Of a stretch of 22,727 bases of DNA, positions 1 to 8,580 are shown piece by piece. A program made the translations under genes and the position numbers. Origin of the DNA: Cladosporium sp. IMV 00045 (taxonomy: Eukaryota; Ascomycota; Dothideomycetes; Cladosporiales; Cladosporiaceae); contig MSJI02000140.1 of NCBI GenBank assembly GCA_001931905.2, positions 3,730-26,456 on the forward strand, read 5' to 3'. Position 1 is the first letter of the stretch. Every line of letters starts with the position of its first letter. A model generated the notes under the pieces. The model worked only from the letters and a program-made list of their open reading frames with translations. It did not search any database and was not told the origin of the DNA.

Positions 1-15
1 CCCCCCGTAGACTGA

Positions 16-713
16 CCTGTCTCAAGCCCCTACACTCCTTACACAACTCTCAAAATGATTGAGCTCATGCAGACCGTATTTCCGCGCGGTGTGAACCAGG
101 CGCTAGGCGGCACTGACAGGTATGTTCTTTATTACTGCTTGACAGTATATAGTATTGTCAATCACAATCTCGGTCCGCTATTGACAAGTCATATGGACGT
201 GGCCAAAGTCTCATTCCCTGGATCCATTGCCACTGGAAAAAAGATCATGAAAACATGCGCCGGATCGCTCAAGCGAGCGACGTTGGAATTGTAAGTAGAC
301 TGTATTCATGGCCGAGCTTCTTCTAACATTTGTGACAACAGGGGCGGCAACGACGCAACGATAAACCTACCTGATTTCGACAATTCCGCGGTGGCACCTA
401 AAGTTGTAAAATGTGCCTTCATCAATTCCGGGCAGGTTTGCGTCGCCACAAAACGAATCTACATAAATGCATTTACCGGCCTTCCGTTAAGGCAATGGTG
501 GAATTTACAGAGAATCTGAAATCAAGGTCTGACCAAGAAGATGGTATCATTGAGCAAATCAAAATGAGATGCAATTCAATAAAGCGAAGGAATTCTATGA
601 GGATTGCAAAATGCAAGGCTATACATTCGCCATCGGAAATTCGTAGCCCGAAGGATCATCTGGATGTTTTATTAAACCAGCAATCATCGACAAATCCCCT
701 ACAGACGCAATAG
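16..713 (+). pseudogene. Aldehyde dehydrogenase (NAD(P)+-dependent) gene remnant, left end outside or lost
   Basis: The reading frame gives a recognisable middle part of the ALDH fold: an N-terminal stretch ending KMIELMQTVFP, then KVSFPGSIATGKKIM (cofactor-binding region), then LELGGND (the conserved ELGG motif with the catalytic Glu), then FINSGQVCVATKR, which carries the catalytic Cys (codon about 435-437). An intron of 51 nt (291-341, GTAAGT...CAG) joins LEL to GGND. A second, in-frame insertion near 120-152 may be a very short intron. After the catalytic Cys the gene breaks up: the frame changes near 460 and again near 555, the next segment ends in a TAG near 645, and a last match to the 'FIKPAIIDKSP' region ends near 710. 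The C-terminal oligomerisation part is missing. The family oxidises aldehydes to acids; this copy cannot make an intact enzyme. It lies just upstream of, and co-oriented with, a Zn2Cys6 regulator. Family call is secure; the specific ALDH subfamily is not. Confidence 0.85.
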
Positions 714-973
714 AACTACTAGCGAAGGCTAGTGCGAGCGCCGTCCGCGCGTTCCTAGCGGACCGAAGTTTGGACTCTCGGCAGACCTGCACCTTCGTAA
801 CGCTCGTTAATCCATCGAAGTCACCAAACGATTCGTCTGTGCGGCTCGGCAAGAAGTATTTTTTAACCGAGCTTCCCCGCAATGAGCTGCACGCCCATTC
901 GCAACACCGCCACGCGCATTTCTTTAGTATGATATGCTCCTTGTATCACGAGTCTCACAAGCACAAAATCATC

Positions 974-3013
974 ATGGACACCAAAAGACGCGCTTCAAAA
1001 GCATGTCAGCAATGCCGCTCCTCTAAAGTCAAATGCGACGTGGCCCTGAAAGGCATTCCTTGTACGCGCTGTCGCAGCCGTGGCGACGAGGGCTGCAAGC
1101 TTGTGCCTTCAAGACGTGGCACTCGGCTTCTGAACAGGAGATCACAGTTGTCGCCGCGCAATGCCAGACATGGGGTGGAAGAAGCAGAAGACGCCCCGAA
1201 CAACGGAGTTCCAGAAGCTATCGCGTCCCCCAGCGAATTGGAAAGCACAGCATCATCCTGCTCTCCGCGGTCGACCGGTCAAGACTTGGGCGCAGCTTCA
1301 AGGCATCGGGAGCCTCATGAGCCGAACAGGGATGTGGTCACGGAACCTGTCTCACATGCGAGCTCAAAAAGTACTGACGATCTGTCTTGGGCTCCAATCT
1401 TCGAGAGTCTGGTAACCACCAACGGGCAAGAGAGTCCCTTCGAGAACGCGTCCATAACATTTCTTGGGGAGACCTTCCCGCTATCACAGTCTTTCTGCGC
1501 AGGTCGACACGACAAAATGAGAGTGCATCATCCAGTACCGCAGCGCCCAGCAACCGTGTCGTCATCGTCGCAACGTCACCTAGGGCATCTATCGAAGAGT
1601 GAGATGTCCTTTCTCTCGTCAGAAGGTGTCCTTTCTACCCCGGCCCCGAAAGTTCTGGATACCCTAATATCCTCTTTCTGCGAGAGAATGCATCCACTTT
1701 ATCCTGTGGTTATACTCCAGGATTTCGTCAAAGATTATCAGTCAGGTTCACTACCTTTGATCCTGACTCACGCCATATGTTGTGCAGCGAGTAGCTTCTG
1801 TACTCGAGAGCAACTTATTGCGCTCGGTTTCGCGTGCAAGAAAGAAGCCGTCGAGAATTTTTACAGAAAAGCCAAAAGATTGTTCGACTGCGAGTACGAG
1901 CAAGACAAAATCACGCTGTTGCAGGCTGCCATTCTGCTCACGTTCCGGCCCAGCGGCCCACGCGACACATGGACATTCTACCACTGGATCAGTTTCGCCG
2001 TGACTCTATCTGAGTCTTTAGGAATTCACAGATCGACAGCTCAGGTCAACATGCCAGACAAGACTCGCAGTCTTTTGAAAAGGCTTTGGTGGGTTCTAGC
2101 AGTGAGGGATGCATTTGGAGCAGCATTGTTTGGCCGGCCATACCGGATCGATCAAGCGCAATGCGATGCAGATCAGATCACACTGGATGATTTCGAGCAC
2201 GATGATAAGGACGGCGATGATGAGACAGGACCACGAGCTCGGACGAAAGCCCTGTACTTTGTGTCAGTCGCCAGCCTTACCACTATATTTCGTCGCATTT
2301 ACAGTATCCACTCAAAGCCGTTGACGCTGGGTGTGACAGCAGTGGACCCACTTCATCTATTGCGATCAGAGTTGGAGGAGTGGCGACGCTCGGTTCCAAC
2401 GGATTTGGACTGGAATCTTGGCGGAACTGCCGCTACTGTGTATTCGAGAGTCTTGTCGGTCCTTTATCACAACGCCCTCTTGTTAGCCGCACTTCCAAGC
2501 TCAATTGATCGAGCGAGATTTCCAGCGGCGCCTGCAGAAACGGGCCATATCGCGTCCGCATCCAATCCACCTTCCGCAATCGTCCGGGAAAGCGCCGAAA
2601 GCGTACTCGCGATTGCGAGTACTCTGGTTACACGTGACGAACTTGTTCTGGTACCGCACGAGCTGTTTACTGGCATTTTCCTCGCGAGGGTCATCATAGA
2701 AACATTGCCCAACGTGGGCACCCCAAATGACCCCAGGCTTGTGCAATCGCAGAAGGCCTCGTTCGACCTGATCTTTCATCAAGTCAAACACTTTTGGGAA
2801 CCGGCTGCTTGGATCACGCGACTGTTTACACTGTTTCCGTCGAACCATAAAGACTGCCAACCTGAGTTAGATAATCAAGGAATCTCGGAAAGTTCATGTC
2901 TGGGAGACGTTTTCGCAGACACCTTTGTAGACATGCAACCCTACGTCGGAGACCTTAGCATATTTGGGCAAGACTGGCCAAGCCAACCAGTCTTAACTGG
3001 GATGTTCGAGTAA
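974..3013 (+). CDS. Zn2Cys6 (zinc binuclear cluster) fungal transcription factor, CTF1/AmdR-like
   Basis: A 679-aa nuclear regulator. The DNA-binding domain lies at the N-terminus with cysteines at residues 11, 14, 21, 30, 33 and 41 (spacing C-x2-C-x6-C-x8-C-x2-C-x7-C). The long third loop resembles the CTF1/AmdR/TamA group rather than the Gal4 spacing. A Ser/Pro-rich low-complexity linker follows (about 60-200). A helical middle homology region (Fungal_trans family) begins near residue 225 with SFCERMHPLYPVV and contains the usual LLQAAILLTF, ESLGIHRS and RLWWVLAVRD segments, ending in an acidic stretch near 410. No intron is needed. I chose the ATG at 974 because the zinc cluster starts eight residues later; the same frame stays open back to 770, but that part is continuous with the broken ALDH gene and looks noncoding. 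A target in alkanoate, amide or ester catabolism would be a guess from family resemblance. The adjacent ALDH relic could once have been a target gene. Confidence 0.9.
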   Translation: MDTKRRASKACQQCRSSKVKCDVALKGIPCTRCRSRGDEGCKLVPSRRGTRLLNRRSQLSPRNARHGVEEAEDAPNNGVPEAIASPSELESTASSCSPRSTGQDLGAASRHREPHEPNRDVVTEPVSHASSKSTDDLSWAPIFESLVTTNGQESPFENASITFLGETFPLSQSFCAGRHDKMRVHHPVPQRPATVSSSSQRHLGHLSKSEMSFLSSEGVLSTPAPKVLDTLISSFCERMHPLYPVVILQDFVKDYQSGSLPLILTHAICCAASSFCTREQLIALGFACKKEAVENFYRKAKRLFDCEYEQDKITLLQAAILLTFRPSGPRDTWTFYHWISFAVTLSESLGIHRSTAQVNMPDKTRSLLKRLWWVLAVRDAFGAALFGRPYRIDQAQCDADQITLDDFEHDDKDGDDETGPRARTKALYFVSVASLTTIFRRIYSIHSKPLTLGVTAVDPLHLLRSELEEWRRSVPTDLDWNLGGTAATVYSRVLSVLYHNALLLAALPSSIDRARFPAAPAETGHIASASNPPSAIVRESAESVLAIASTLVTRDELVLVPHELFTGIFLARVIIETLPNVGTPNDPRLVQSQKASFDLIFHQVKHFWEPAAWITRLFTLFPSNHKDCQPELDNQGISESSCLGDVFADTFVDMQPYVGDLSIFGQDWPSQPVLTGMFE

Positions 3014-3042
3014 TGGCCTGGTATCCGATAATTATCACGAAC

Positions 3043-3198
3043 CTATGGAGTCGAACCAGGATCGGCAAACGAATAAAGCTTGCGAACGTCACTACTGTCG
3101 CTGACAATGCGGATGGAAGAAATATCGAATGAAGGGTCTGCGGTATACAGTTCACGGAAATGGGGCTTGAGTCGGCTGTCCGGATCGCGAGCCGTATC
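3043..3198 (-). pseudogene. Short fragment of a conserved fungal protein often auto-annotated 'geranylgeranyl pyrophosphate synthetase'
   Basis: About 50 codons on the minus strand read as LKPHFRELYTADPSFDISS followed by IRIVSDSSDVRKLYSFADP, then a TAG at 3045-3043. This pattern (PLFRALY...PSFDI...VVTDRNNIRKLLSFV) is the hallmark of a fungal protein family widely labelled as GGPP synthetase without good reason. Upstream in the same frame the match fades within about 15 codons, and the downstream C-terminal half is absent because the intact Zn2Cys6 gene ends 30 nt away on the other strand. I see no start and no catalytic motif, so this is a scrap, probably brought in or cut off by rearrangement. 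The match is from memory of the family pattern and is short. Confidence 0.4.
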
Positions 3199-3479
3199 CA
3201 GAAAATGTAACCGAAGCCACAGTCTTCTCGCCTTTGCCGAAGCGGATACTCATCCAATCGACACCGTGAAAGGCCTGGCAAAATCCTCCATTCTTGGTTC
3301 TGCGTTGCACTATGAGATGTCTCCGCGGGCATCAGCTTCGTGTAGAGGGCCTGACGATAGTGAACGGACACCCCCTGTCAGTGCGTTGCGACTTTCTGGA
3401 TATATGCATCAAGGCCTCTTACCATTCTGTATCGCCACCCTCAACGATGACTACAGCCTGGTATCGAGCTCTTGAAGAT

Positions 3480-4809
3480 TTACATGCCGTCGCACAATCT
3501 GCGACTTTTAGTCGCCTCTATCGGAATTATACAGCCTGAATCACGGCCTCTCTTGTTGTAGGGAAATGCTCAGAAATCTGTCTCAGTCTGATCGAGCTCC
3601 TTCTTCCGGGTCGGGCGCGGATCAGAATCTATACTTCGAGCGCCCCACTGCAGGCTTTACATTTTGTGTTTGCGGTCCGTTAGGTCTTCGAGCTTATATC
3701 TCCGAAGCTGTGCTCCTGCGCGCAGTAGCCACATCCTGTTGTTGCCCTGCACCGGTTCCTATGTGTCCATCCTTCTGACACTTGATCGACTGCTCCAGGC
3801 GACACTGTCGCTCGAATCGCTCGCTTTGAAACCGCTCGCCCTGCAATAACAGGCCTTCGTCGATGATCTTGTTTGCATCTTCCGGCTTGGGGAGTTCAAT
3901 GATCACCGATGCTGCCGACTTGCTGGCAGCACTTCTGGTCAGCCATCCGACATATTCTATCTCGGCTCTTGGTATGAATGGTTTGCTGTTCTATAGGACT
4001 TTAAATCGAATCTCTTCGAGTTGTCCATTTTATTGTGCCGGTGCGGATGCCATGCGCGATGATGCCGTACGTCAGTCAGGGACGAATGTTCCGCTGCTGA
4101 CTCGAGAGACCCGGTCGTCTGCGAATTGTCTGAAGGCCTGCGTCTTAAAGGTAGTAGCTGTACTGAGGCTCAGTGTCCGCTCTGCAATTGGTTGGATGGC
4201 ATGATCTCCACACACGCAATGTGTCCATTCTGACTTTGTTCGAATGCGCGTTCGATGCAGGACTTCAGGATACGTGGGTTCATGGCTCGCAGGTTTATGG
4301 TTGTCAACGGGTTTCTGACGATCACGATGATTCCAAGAAGGGGCCGTCAGTAGGCCTGACTCTACGCCGTGTGTACTGCGCGGACCCGAGGCTATCACTC
4401 CATTTGCTGCGACCGCTGCATAGCTCATCTGCCCGCTTGTCCTGGCTGATAACGCCCTGTATTTCAGCCCTTTGACAATTTTCACAAAGCTCTGGCCCTT
4501 CTCCATCGCTTGCATTGCTGCTGCCCTTCTCTCTTCTCCAACCGTGATGCTCCGCTTGATATCTGCCGCATTGCTCCTCAATTCCGCTCTGACATTCTCG
4601 ATGACCTTTGCCGTTTCTTCGGCCCTGGATTCGGCTTCGGCTTCGGTTTGCATGATGTTCAGCTCGTCCTGGAAAATGGTAGGTTCGATTGTTCTGAGTG
4701 CCTTGTATTGTTTGCCCAGAACTGATTGTAGCTTGGCAAAGGTAGGCATGGCGTGGTCGCGCGCGCATATGTATCCCCTTTGTGGTGGAATGCCGTCAGA
4801 ACTCCTCAA
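3480..4809 (-). mobile_element. Degenerate Tad1-type non-LTR retrotransposon (LINE) ORF1, gag-like zinc-knuckle protein
   Basis: Read from 4809 downward, the N-terminal part is open for 245 codons: MPTFAKLQSVLGKQYKALRT, then an acidic and basic coiled-coil-like helix with SITVGEERRAAAMQAMEKG, then QMSYAAVAANG. Both stretches are typical of fungal LINE ORF1 proteins. The rest survives in shifting frames: a HGIRT motif near 4040, VGWLTRSAASKSAASV near 3920, and then 3906-3694 with ELPKPEDANKIIDEGLLLQG and RFERQCRLEQSIKCQKDGHI. The last part is the first CCHC zinc knuckle, with its F and final Cys lost. Further remnants (CGYCAQEH-like, then KCKACSGALE) mark the following knuckles to about 3600. 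ORF1 proteins bind element RNA during target-primed reverse transcription. No endonuclease or reverse-transcriptase ORF2 is seen downstream, so only the ORF1 half is present. At least three frame changes make it inactive. Confidence 0.85.
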
Positions 4810-6086
4810 GCTAAGCCTTCATCCTGCTAGCTATGCATCAGCAGTTACACTTCTGCGAGGTCATACGTTGTCCGTGGGTTGTCGTTATCTTCCGAATTGC
4901 CGTTGACCGGGAATGTCCTTTCGTGCACTGCGACACTCGCTGAAAAACGGAAACTCGATTGCAAGATGTCTCAGCAATGAAACCTTGAATCGGTTTGGCG
5001 CCACCATCCGAGCGGTGGTGGTGAGGGGAGCCCACTATCCGCTTCTGCCGCTTACTGTGCTGCAAATTATCCAAAGGATAAACTTGTTGTGGCGGTGCAT
5101 TGGATAATCAATCCTCGAATCAGACAATACTATTGGTACTACCGAATTCAGTGGATCAGCTTTCCCTGCGCCCAGTGGCCATTGCGCCTTATACGCTGTA
5201 TCGATTGAATCACTCGCAGCAACGATCCATGCCGCCCGGCAACCCCGAAGTTTGTCGAGCCAAGCCTTAAACAACTTTGGATGGCGGAAGATTGCCATCC
5301 CGCTTGCGAAGGCATCGTTGAAAAGCCCATAGTACTTATCGATGCTTCTTCCATACAGGGTTGACACATAGTCTGATGTGACTCTAAGTTCGTACCCGTG
5401 CCTACCCTTGAGCTGCCCGAACTCGCTTAAGTATGCTATCAATTCTCACCAGCTGCTCCCAGAATGCATGCTTTCTCATCATAATCTCCCTGCAACCGTC
5501 GAGAGTCACTGATCAAGAGAAGCAGCACTCCAAGCAGTTTCTCTACTTGTGATCAAGGCAATCTGAAGCGAGCAATCTGTCGCAGTCGCCGAGCGATCTA
5601 AATTGGGCCAGGAGCTCAATGATATCCCATAGCTCCACGACGCGATCAATCATGTCGCAGCTACTATGTCATCTGTTCTCACCGCTCACAAGCACCCGAA
5701 AAATTCGACCATCGTCGCAGTCGGGGTCGACAATCTGCCTCATATCTCACAATTTAATCGATGTTTGGGGGTTTTCTGGATGTGAGTGGTTAGACTTTGG
5801 GGCTTCCGCACGGGGGTCTTCACCAAGCCACGTCTGGGGCGCTTCTTCGGACGGAATAGAGCGGACGAGTTTTCCGAAAACTGCTACACGGCGGCTGCCC
5901 GAGAGACCGCCCTCACCCTCGTCCGGTTCGAACGCGGCATGTTGAAGTCGTAAAGCACAACCTTGGCTACAAGGTTGATAACGTACGCTCCGCAGCGTGA
6001 TGTACAGGGTCGCCATGATCTACAGTGCAGAGCCATACTACACTGAGGTCACTGTCTCCTATCGCAGGCTCTCCATGTCTCCATAT
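4810..6086. other. No recognised gene; one unassigned minus-strand reading frame at 5035-5442
   Basis: The part next to 4809 is probably the 5' leader of the LINE relic. The minus frame 5442-5035 is open for 135 codons without an ATG near its start and includes DKYYGLFNDAFASGMAIFRH and PKLFKAWLDKLRG, which read like real protein (balanced composition, aromatic residues). I do not recognise the family, and both ends are undefined, so it may be a piece of another decayed gene. The remaining frames from 5600 to 6086 look like noncoding sequence. Confidence 0.35.
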
Positions 6087-6487
6087 TCAGCCCCCTTGCG
6101 GCTTCCTGGAGGTCAGATCAGGTTCGCAGCCACTGAGACTCGCGCCAGCAAGGAGTAGACCACCTTCATTCTGCCGAGCGAACTGCAACATGGCGGTACA
6201 CAAAGCGGCTGAGTCTTCTGGGTCGCATTTTGGTGATATCTGTACCAATTCTGGGGGCTCGGACGGCCGCAGTGAAGTCGCCGGACTGACCAACCAGACT
6301 GTGCGACATTTCCGTGCCTCGTGTCGCGGGTCACGTGTCGCGCCGTCACTAGCAACATCCGGCAGCAATACGACCTCGACAGCACTCAAGGAGACGTGTT
6401 CAAGGAGAAGACGAATTTCTTGGATGCCCTTAAGAGACAGTGGAAGATTTATGACAATCTGACCATAACCTCCGACCGTGAGGCGAT
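6087..6487 (-). other. Unrecognised open reading frame abutting the truncated end of the pogo transposon
   Basis: One minus-strand frame is open from the transposon junction (about 6487) to a stop at 6087, about 130 codons, with the segment GYGQIVINLPLSLKGIQEIR followed by a leucine- and valine-rich helix (LLLEHVSLSAVEVVLLPDV). It has no start of its own on this side. It could be the 3' part of a gene that the transposon interrupted or was joined to. I do not recognise a domain. The second half (after about 6330) is Arg/Pro-rich and may be chance. Confidence 0.25.
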
Positions 6488-7727
6488 TGTCTTCTCTTAG
6501 GAGGGGAACTATCGAGTAAGGAAAGGTCTAGATCCCCGGGAGTCCTAATAGGAGGCGGCGTAACCGGGGGAAAGGCCGTAGGCATCCGGAGAGACGAGAG
6601 GATAATAATCGGGCTTAAAGGGTAGATACTGGACGCGCGGAACGACGATTCGATATTACGGGCCGCAAAGGCTTTATCCCTAGCCTGTATATAGGCGGAA
6701 ATCCACTCTATACGCGGTATACGGCGGGTATCGAGCCGGAAGAGCCGTTCGATCTCCGTCGATAAAGCCCGCTTTAGAGGGCCGAATACGCCGACGTCGA
6801 GAGGTTGTAATACATGCGAAGTATGCGGCGGTAATACAACTAGGTCTATATTCTTATCGATACGAAAAGCGATAAACCTAGCCGTAAGATGAGATCCGTG
6901 TCCGTCGAGGAGTAAGAGCCTTCTTTTTCCGTCGTTTCGAGCCGTTTCGGGCTCGAATAACGTCGTTAACCACTCGTACGCGTGCGAATCGGAAGTCTAC
7001 CCGCTCGAGGACGTAGAGAACTTCCACTTCTCCTGCGAAGAGGTAGGAATCCACCCGGTGTACGTATCCTTCGCGCGGAATATAATAAGCGGAGGTAAAG
7101 CGACTCCCGAAGCTCCGACGCACTCTATCGCGGTTATCCACTGTTGCCTTCCGCTTATTTTCTTAAACGCCCTCGCATCCTCTTTATTCATAAGTACTTT
7201 CGAAGGTAAAGTGGTACCGAGAGCGAAACCGGTCTCGTCTACGTTGAAAACGGCGTCGGGAGGATAGGAATTCTCGAGGAATAAGTCGGTTACGTTAGAA
7301 AAGTAGGCGTGTATAGTCGAATAGCATAGCGCTTCGAAGCGGTTCGCGTCTATACTTCGAGAGTATACGGTCTTTAGTATAGGGTATCGTTTTCGGAACC
7401 TATCGATCCACCTTTTACTAATAGGAGCGTAGGAAGTCGGAAGCGGGCGTTACGGATTTCTTCCGCGAGGTCTCTCGTTAACGTGAGGGTAATAGGGACT
7501 CCCGAGGTAGAGAATCGAGTAATAGTCTTTACGAGAGTCTCCTCTTCGGGCGTCGAGAGAATTTTTTGCGATTCGTGCGAAAGAGAGCGAGTAGAAGCTC
7601 GAGTAAGCCGGTTAGAGAGAGTAGAAGCTGGGATAGTAAACGCGTACGCACACTTTCGAATCGAGGGATATTCGCCGTTACGATAGGCAGTTATAGCGTC
7701 TGATAGGGTTTCTTCGGAATACATCAT
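6430..7727 (-). pseudogene. Pogo/Fot1 transposase (psq HTH, CENP-B-type DNA-binding, DDE endonuclease), one frameshift and one stop
   Basis: The start is the double ATG at 7727. The first about 100 codons form a psq-type helix-turn-helix (YRNGEYPSIRKCAYAFTIPA, STLSNRL), and a CENP-B-like second HTH follows. A frameshift near 7420-7430 separates ARFRLP from APISKRWIDRFRKRYP. After it the frame runs on through the DDE catalytic domain: VDETGF (first Asp, codon 7239-7237), LLLDGHGSH (second Asp, codon 6906-6904) and HTSHVLQPLDVGVFGPLK (third Asp, codon 6798-6796). The last two Asp are 36 codons apart, a DD35D arrangement. A single TAG at 6999-6997 stands where Trp is expected (SSG-stop-TSDSHAYEW). 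The frame ends in flank-derived codons at a TAA (6432-6430). The enzyme would cut and paste the element. All three catalytic Asp are present, so decay is recent or slow. Codon choice is extreme: see findings. Confidence 0.9.
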
Positions 7728-7824
7728 AAGTAGAATACAGAAGAAAGGAAGAGAAACGCGTAAAAAGTAGAAAAGAACACGAATCTAACGCGCGGGGGTG
7801 TCCGGCTTCCCGTACTGTCCGGTA
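6490..7824 (-). mobile_element. Fot1/pogo-type (Tc1-mariner superfamily) DNA transposon, truncated at its 3' end
   Basis: The element reads right to left. Its 5' end is marked by a GC-rich terminal-repeat-like segment at about 7794-7824, followed by a 70-nt leader and the transposase gene. Sequence composition changes sharply at about 6488: the element is rich in CpG and TpA and poor in CpA and TpG, whereas the flank is not. The reading frame reaches DLSLLDSSPP, usually followed in Fot1 proteins by some tens more residues, and then switches to flank-like sequence with no matching terminal repeat. So the 3' end is missing and the copy cannot move on its own. A TA dinucleotide lies at 7823-7824, the kind of target these elements duplicate, but with one end gone no target-site duplication can be shown. 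Confidence 0.85.
7794..7824. repeat. Probable terminal inverted repeat (5' end) of the pogo element
   Basis: On the element strand the segment contains ACGGGAAGCCGGACACCCCC, a GC-rich run of the kind found at Fot1/pogo ends. A short direct repeat CCGGAC lies inside it. No partner copy exists near 6490, because the other end of the element is lost, so the exact boundary is uncertain by about 10 nt. Confidence 0.5.
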
Positions 7825-8580
7825 TCCCCTACGATGACGTTAGTGGTGGGCGGACAACATGAAACAGCATGGGCGGCGGTTTGGACACGCGAAGCGCGAC
7901 CACAACGATAAATTGATTAGCTTTGACGATTACTGCCTGGCAAGGAACGATCACTACCGGTACGTTGGGAAAGCCAAGCGGCTTACTTGGGAACGCTTCC
8001 TTGAAGTGGTCGTCCCCGCAGAAGACAAGTCGAAACTCACGTGCGGTCCTGGAAGATGCCAGAGAGTGCTCGAATGCGGCAAAGCTACGGCGTCGTAATA
8101 CACGCCTGCGATCGATCTCAGTGTGCGGATGGACAGCCACACTTAGCTACAACAACAGCCGAGGAGAAGAAGCTTCTGATGGGGACGAAGCCTTGTTCAC
8201 AGATCATCAAGAAATCCTCTAAGTGAACGAATTCTGCTTCAAAGCACTCGGACTGCTGTGGCGGTGATGGGAAGATGGTATCGAAGCCATTGGTTGAGGA
8301 TGCGTCAGTACAGTATAGCTCACATTTACACCTAGAAGACAGGTAAAGTCGTGCTATTGCGAAAGCAGGGAAAGCCAACTATCCCGATGCGAAAGCACAA
8401 ATGGTCAATAGGTCAAAGAGAATGTTAACTGCTGAAGCGAAGTACGGAAGTTGAAAAGAGATAGTCAACTACATCGAAATTGATCGATGCTGCAGACTTT
8501 TCATTTGCGAGGTGAAGGGTGGCAAACTCGAATATGATGCACATATTGGGGCGTTCTGAGCTCTCGGCTAATTTGCGCAA
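7825..8580. other. No recognised gene; two short plus-strand frames that may be relic coding sequence
   Basis: A plus-strand frame from the ATG at 7859 (79 codons, to 8098) includes LISFDDYCLARNDHYRYVG and KRLTWERFLEVVVPAED, which look protein-like. A second frame ending at 8222 (GWTATLSYNNSRGEEASDG then a stop) could be its continuation after a frame change near 8040. I recognise neither. The stretch 8230-8580 shows nothing and would contain the 3' untranslated region of the E1-alpha-like gene that ends at 8581. Confidence 0.25.

Noticed and set aside
770..973. Extended N-terminus of the first Zn2Cys6 factor (frame open back to 770)
   Set aside because: The stretch is continuous with the broken ALDH gene, has no domain, and the zinc cluster begins right after the ATG at 974.
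3035..3065. tRNA-like T-arm (GGTTCGACTCC on the minus strand)
   Set aside because: No matching acceptor, D or anticodon stems around it; the bases fall inside a protein-like fragment.
4322..4906. Plus- and minus-strand frames overlapping the LINE ORF1 (for example 4472-4906 +, 4768-4322 -)
   Set aside because: Shadows of the 4809-4072 minus frame, which alone matches LINE ORF1 proteins.
6025..6462. 145-codon plus-strand frame
   Set aside because: Arg/Ser-rich, no domain, opposite to a more protein-like minus frame; also runs towards the transposon junction.
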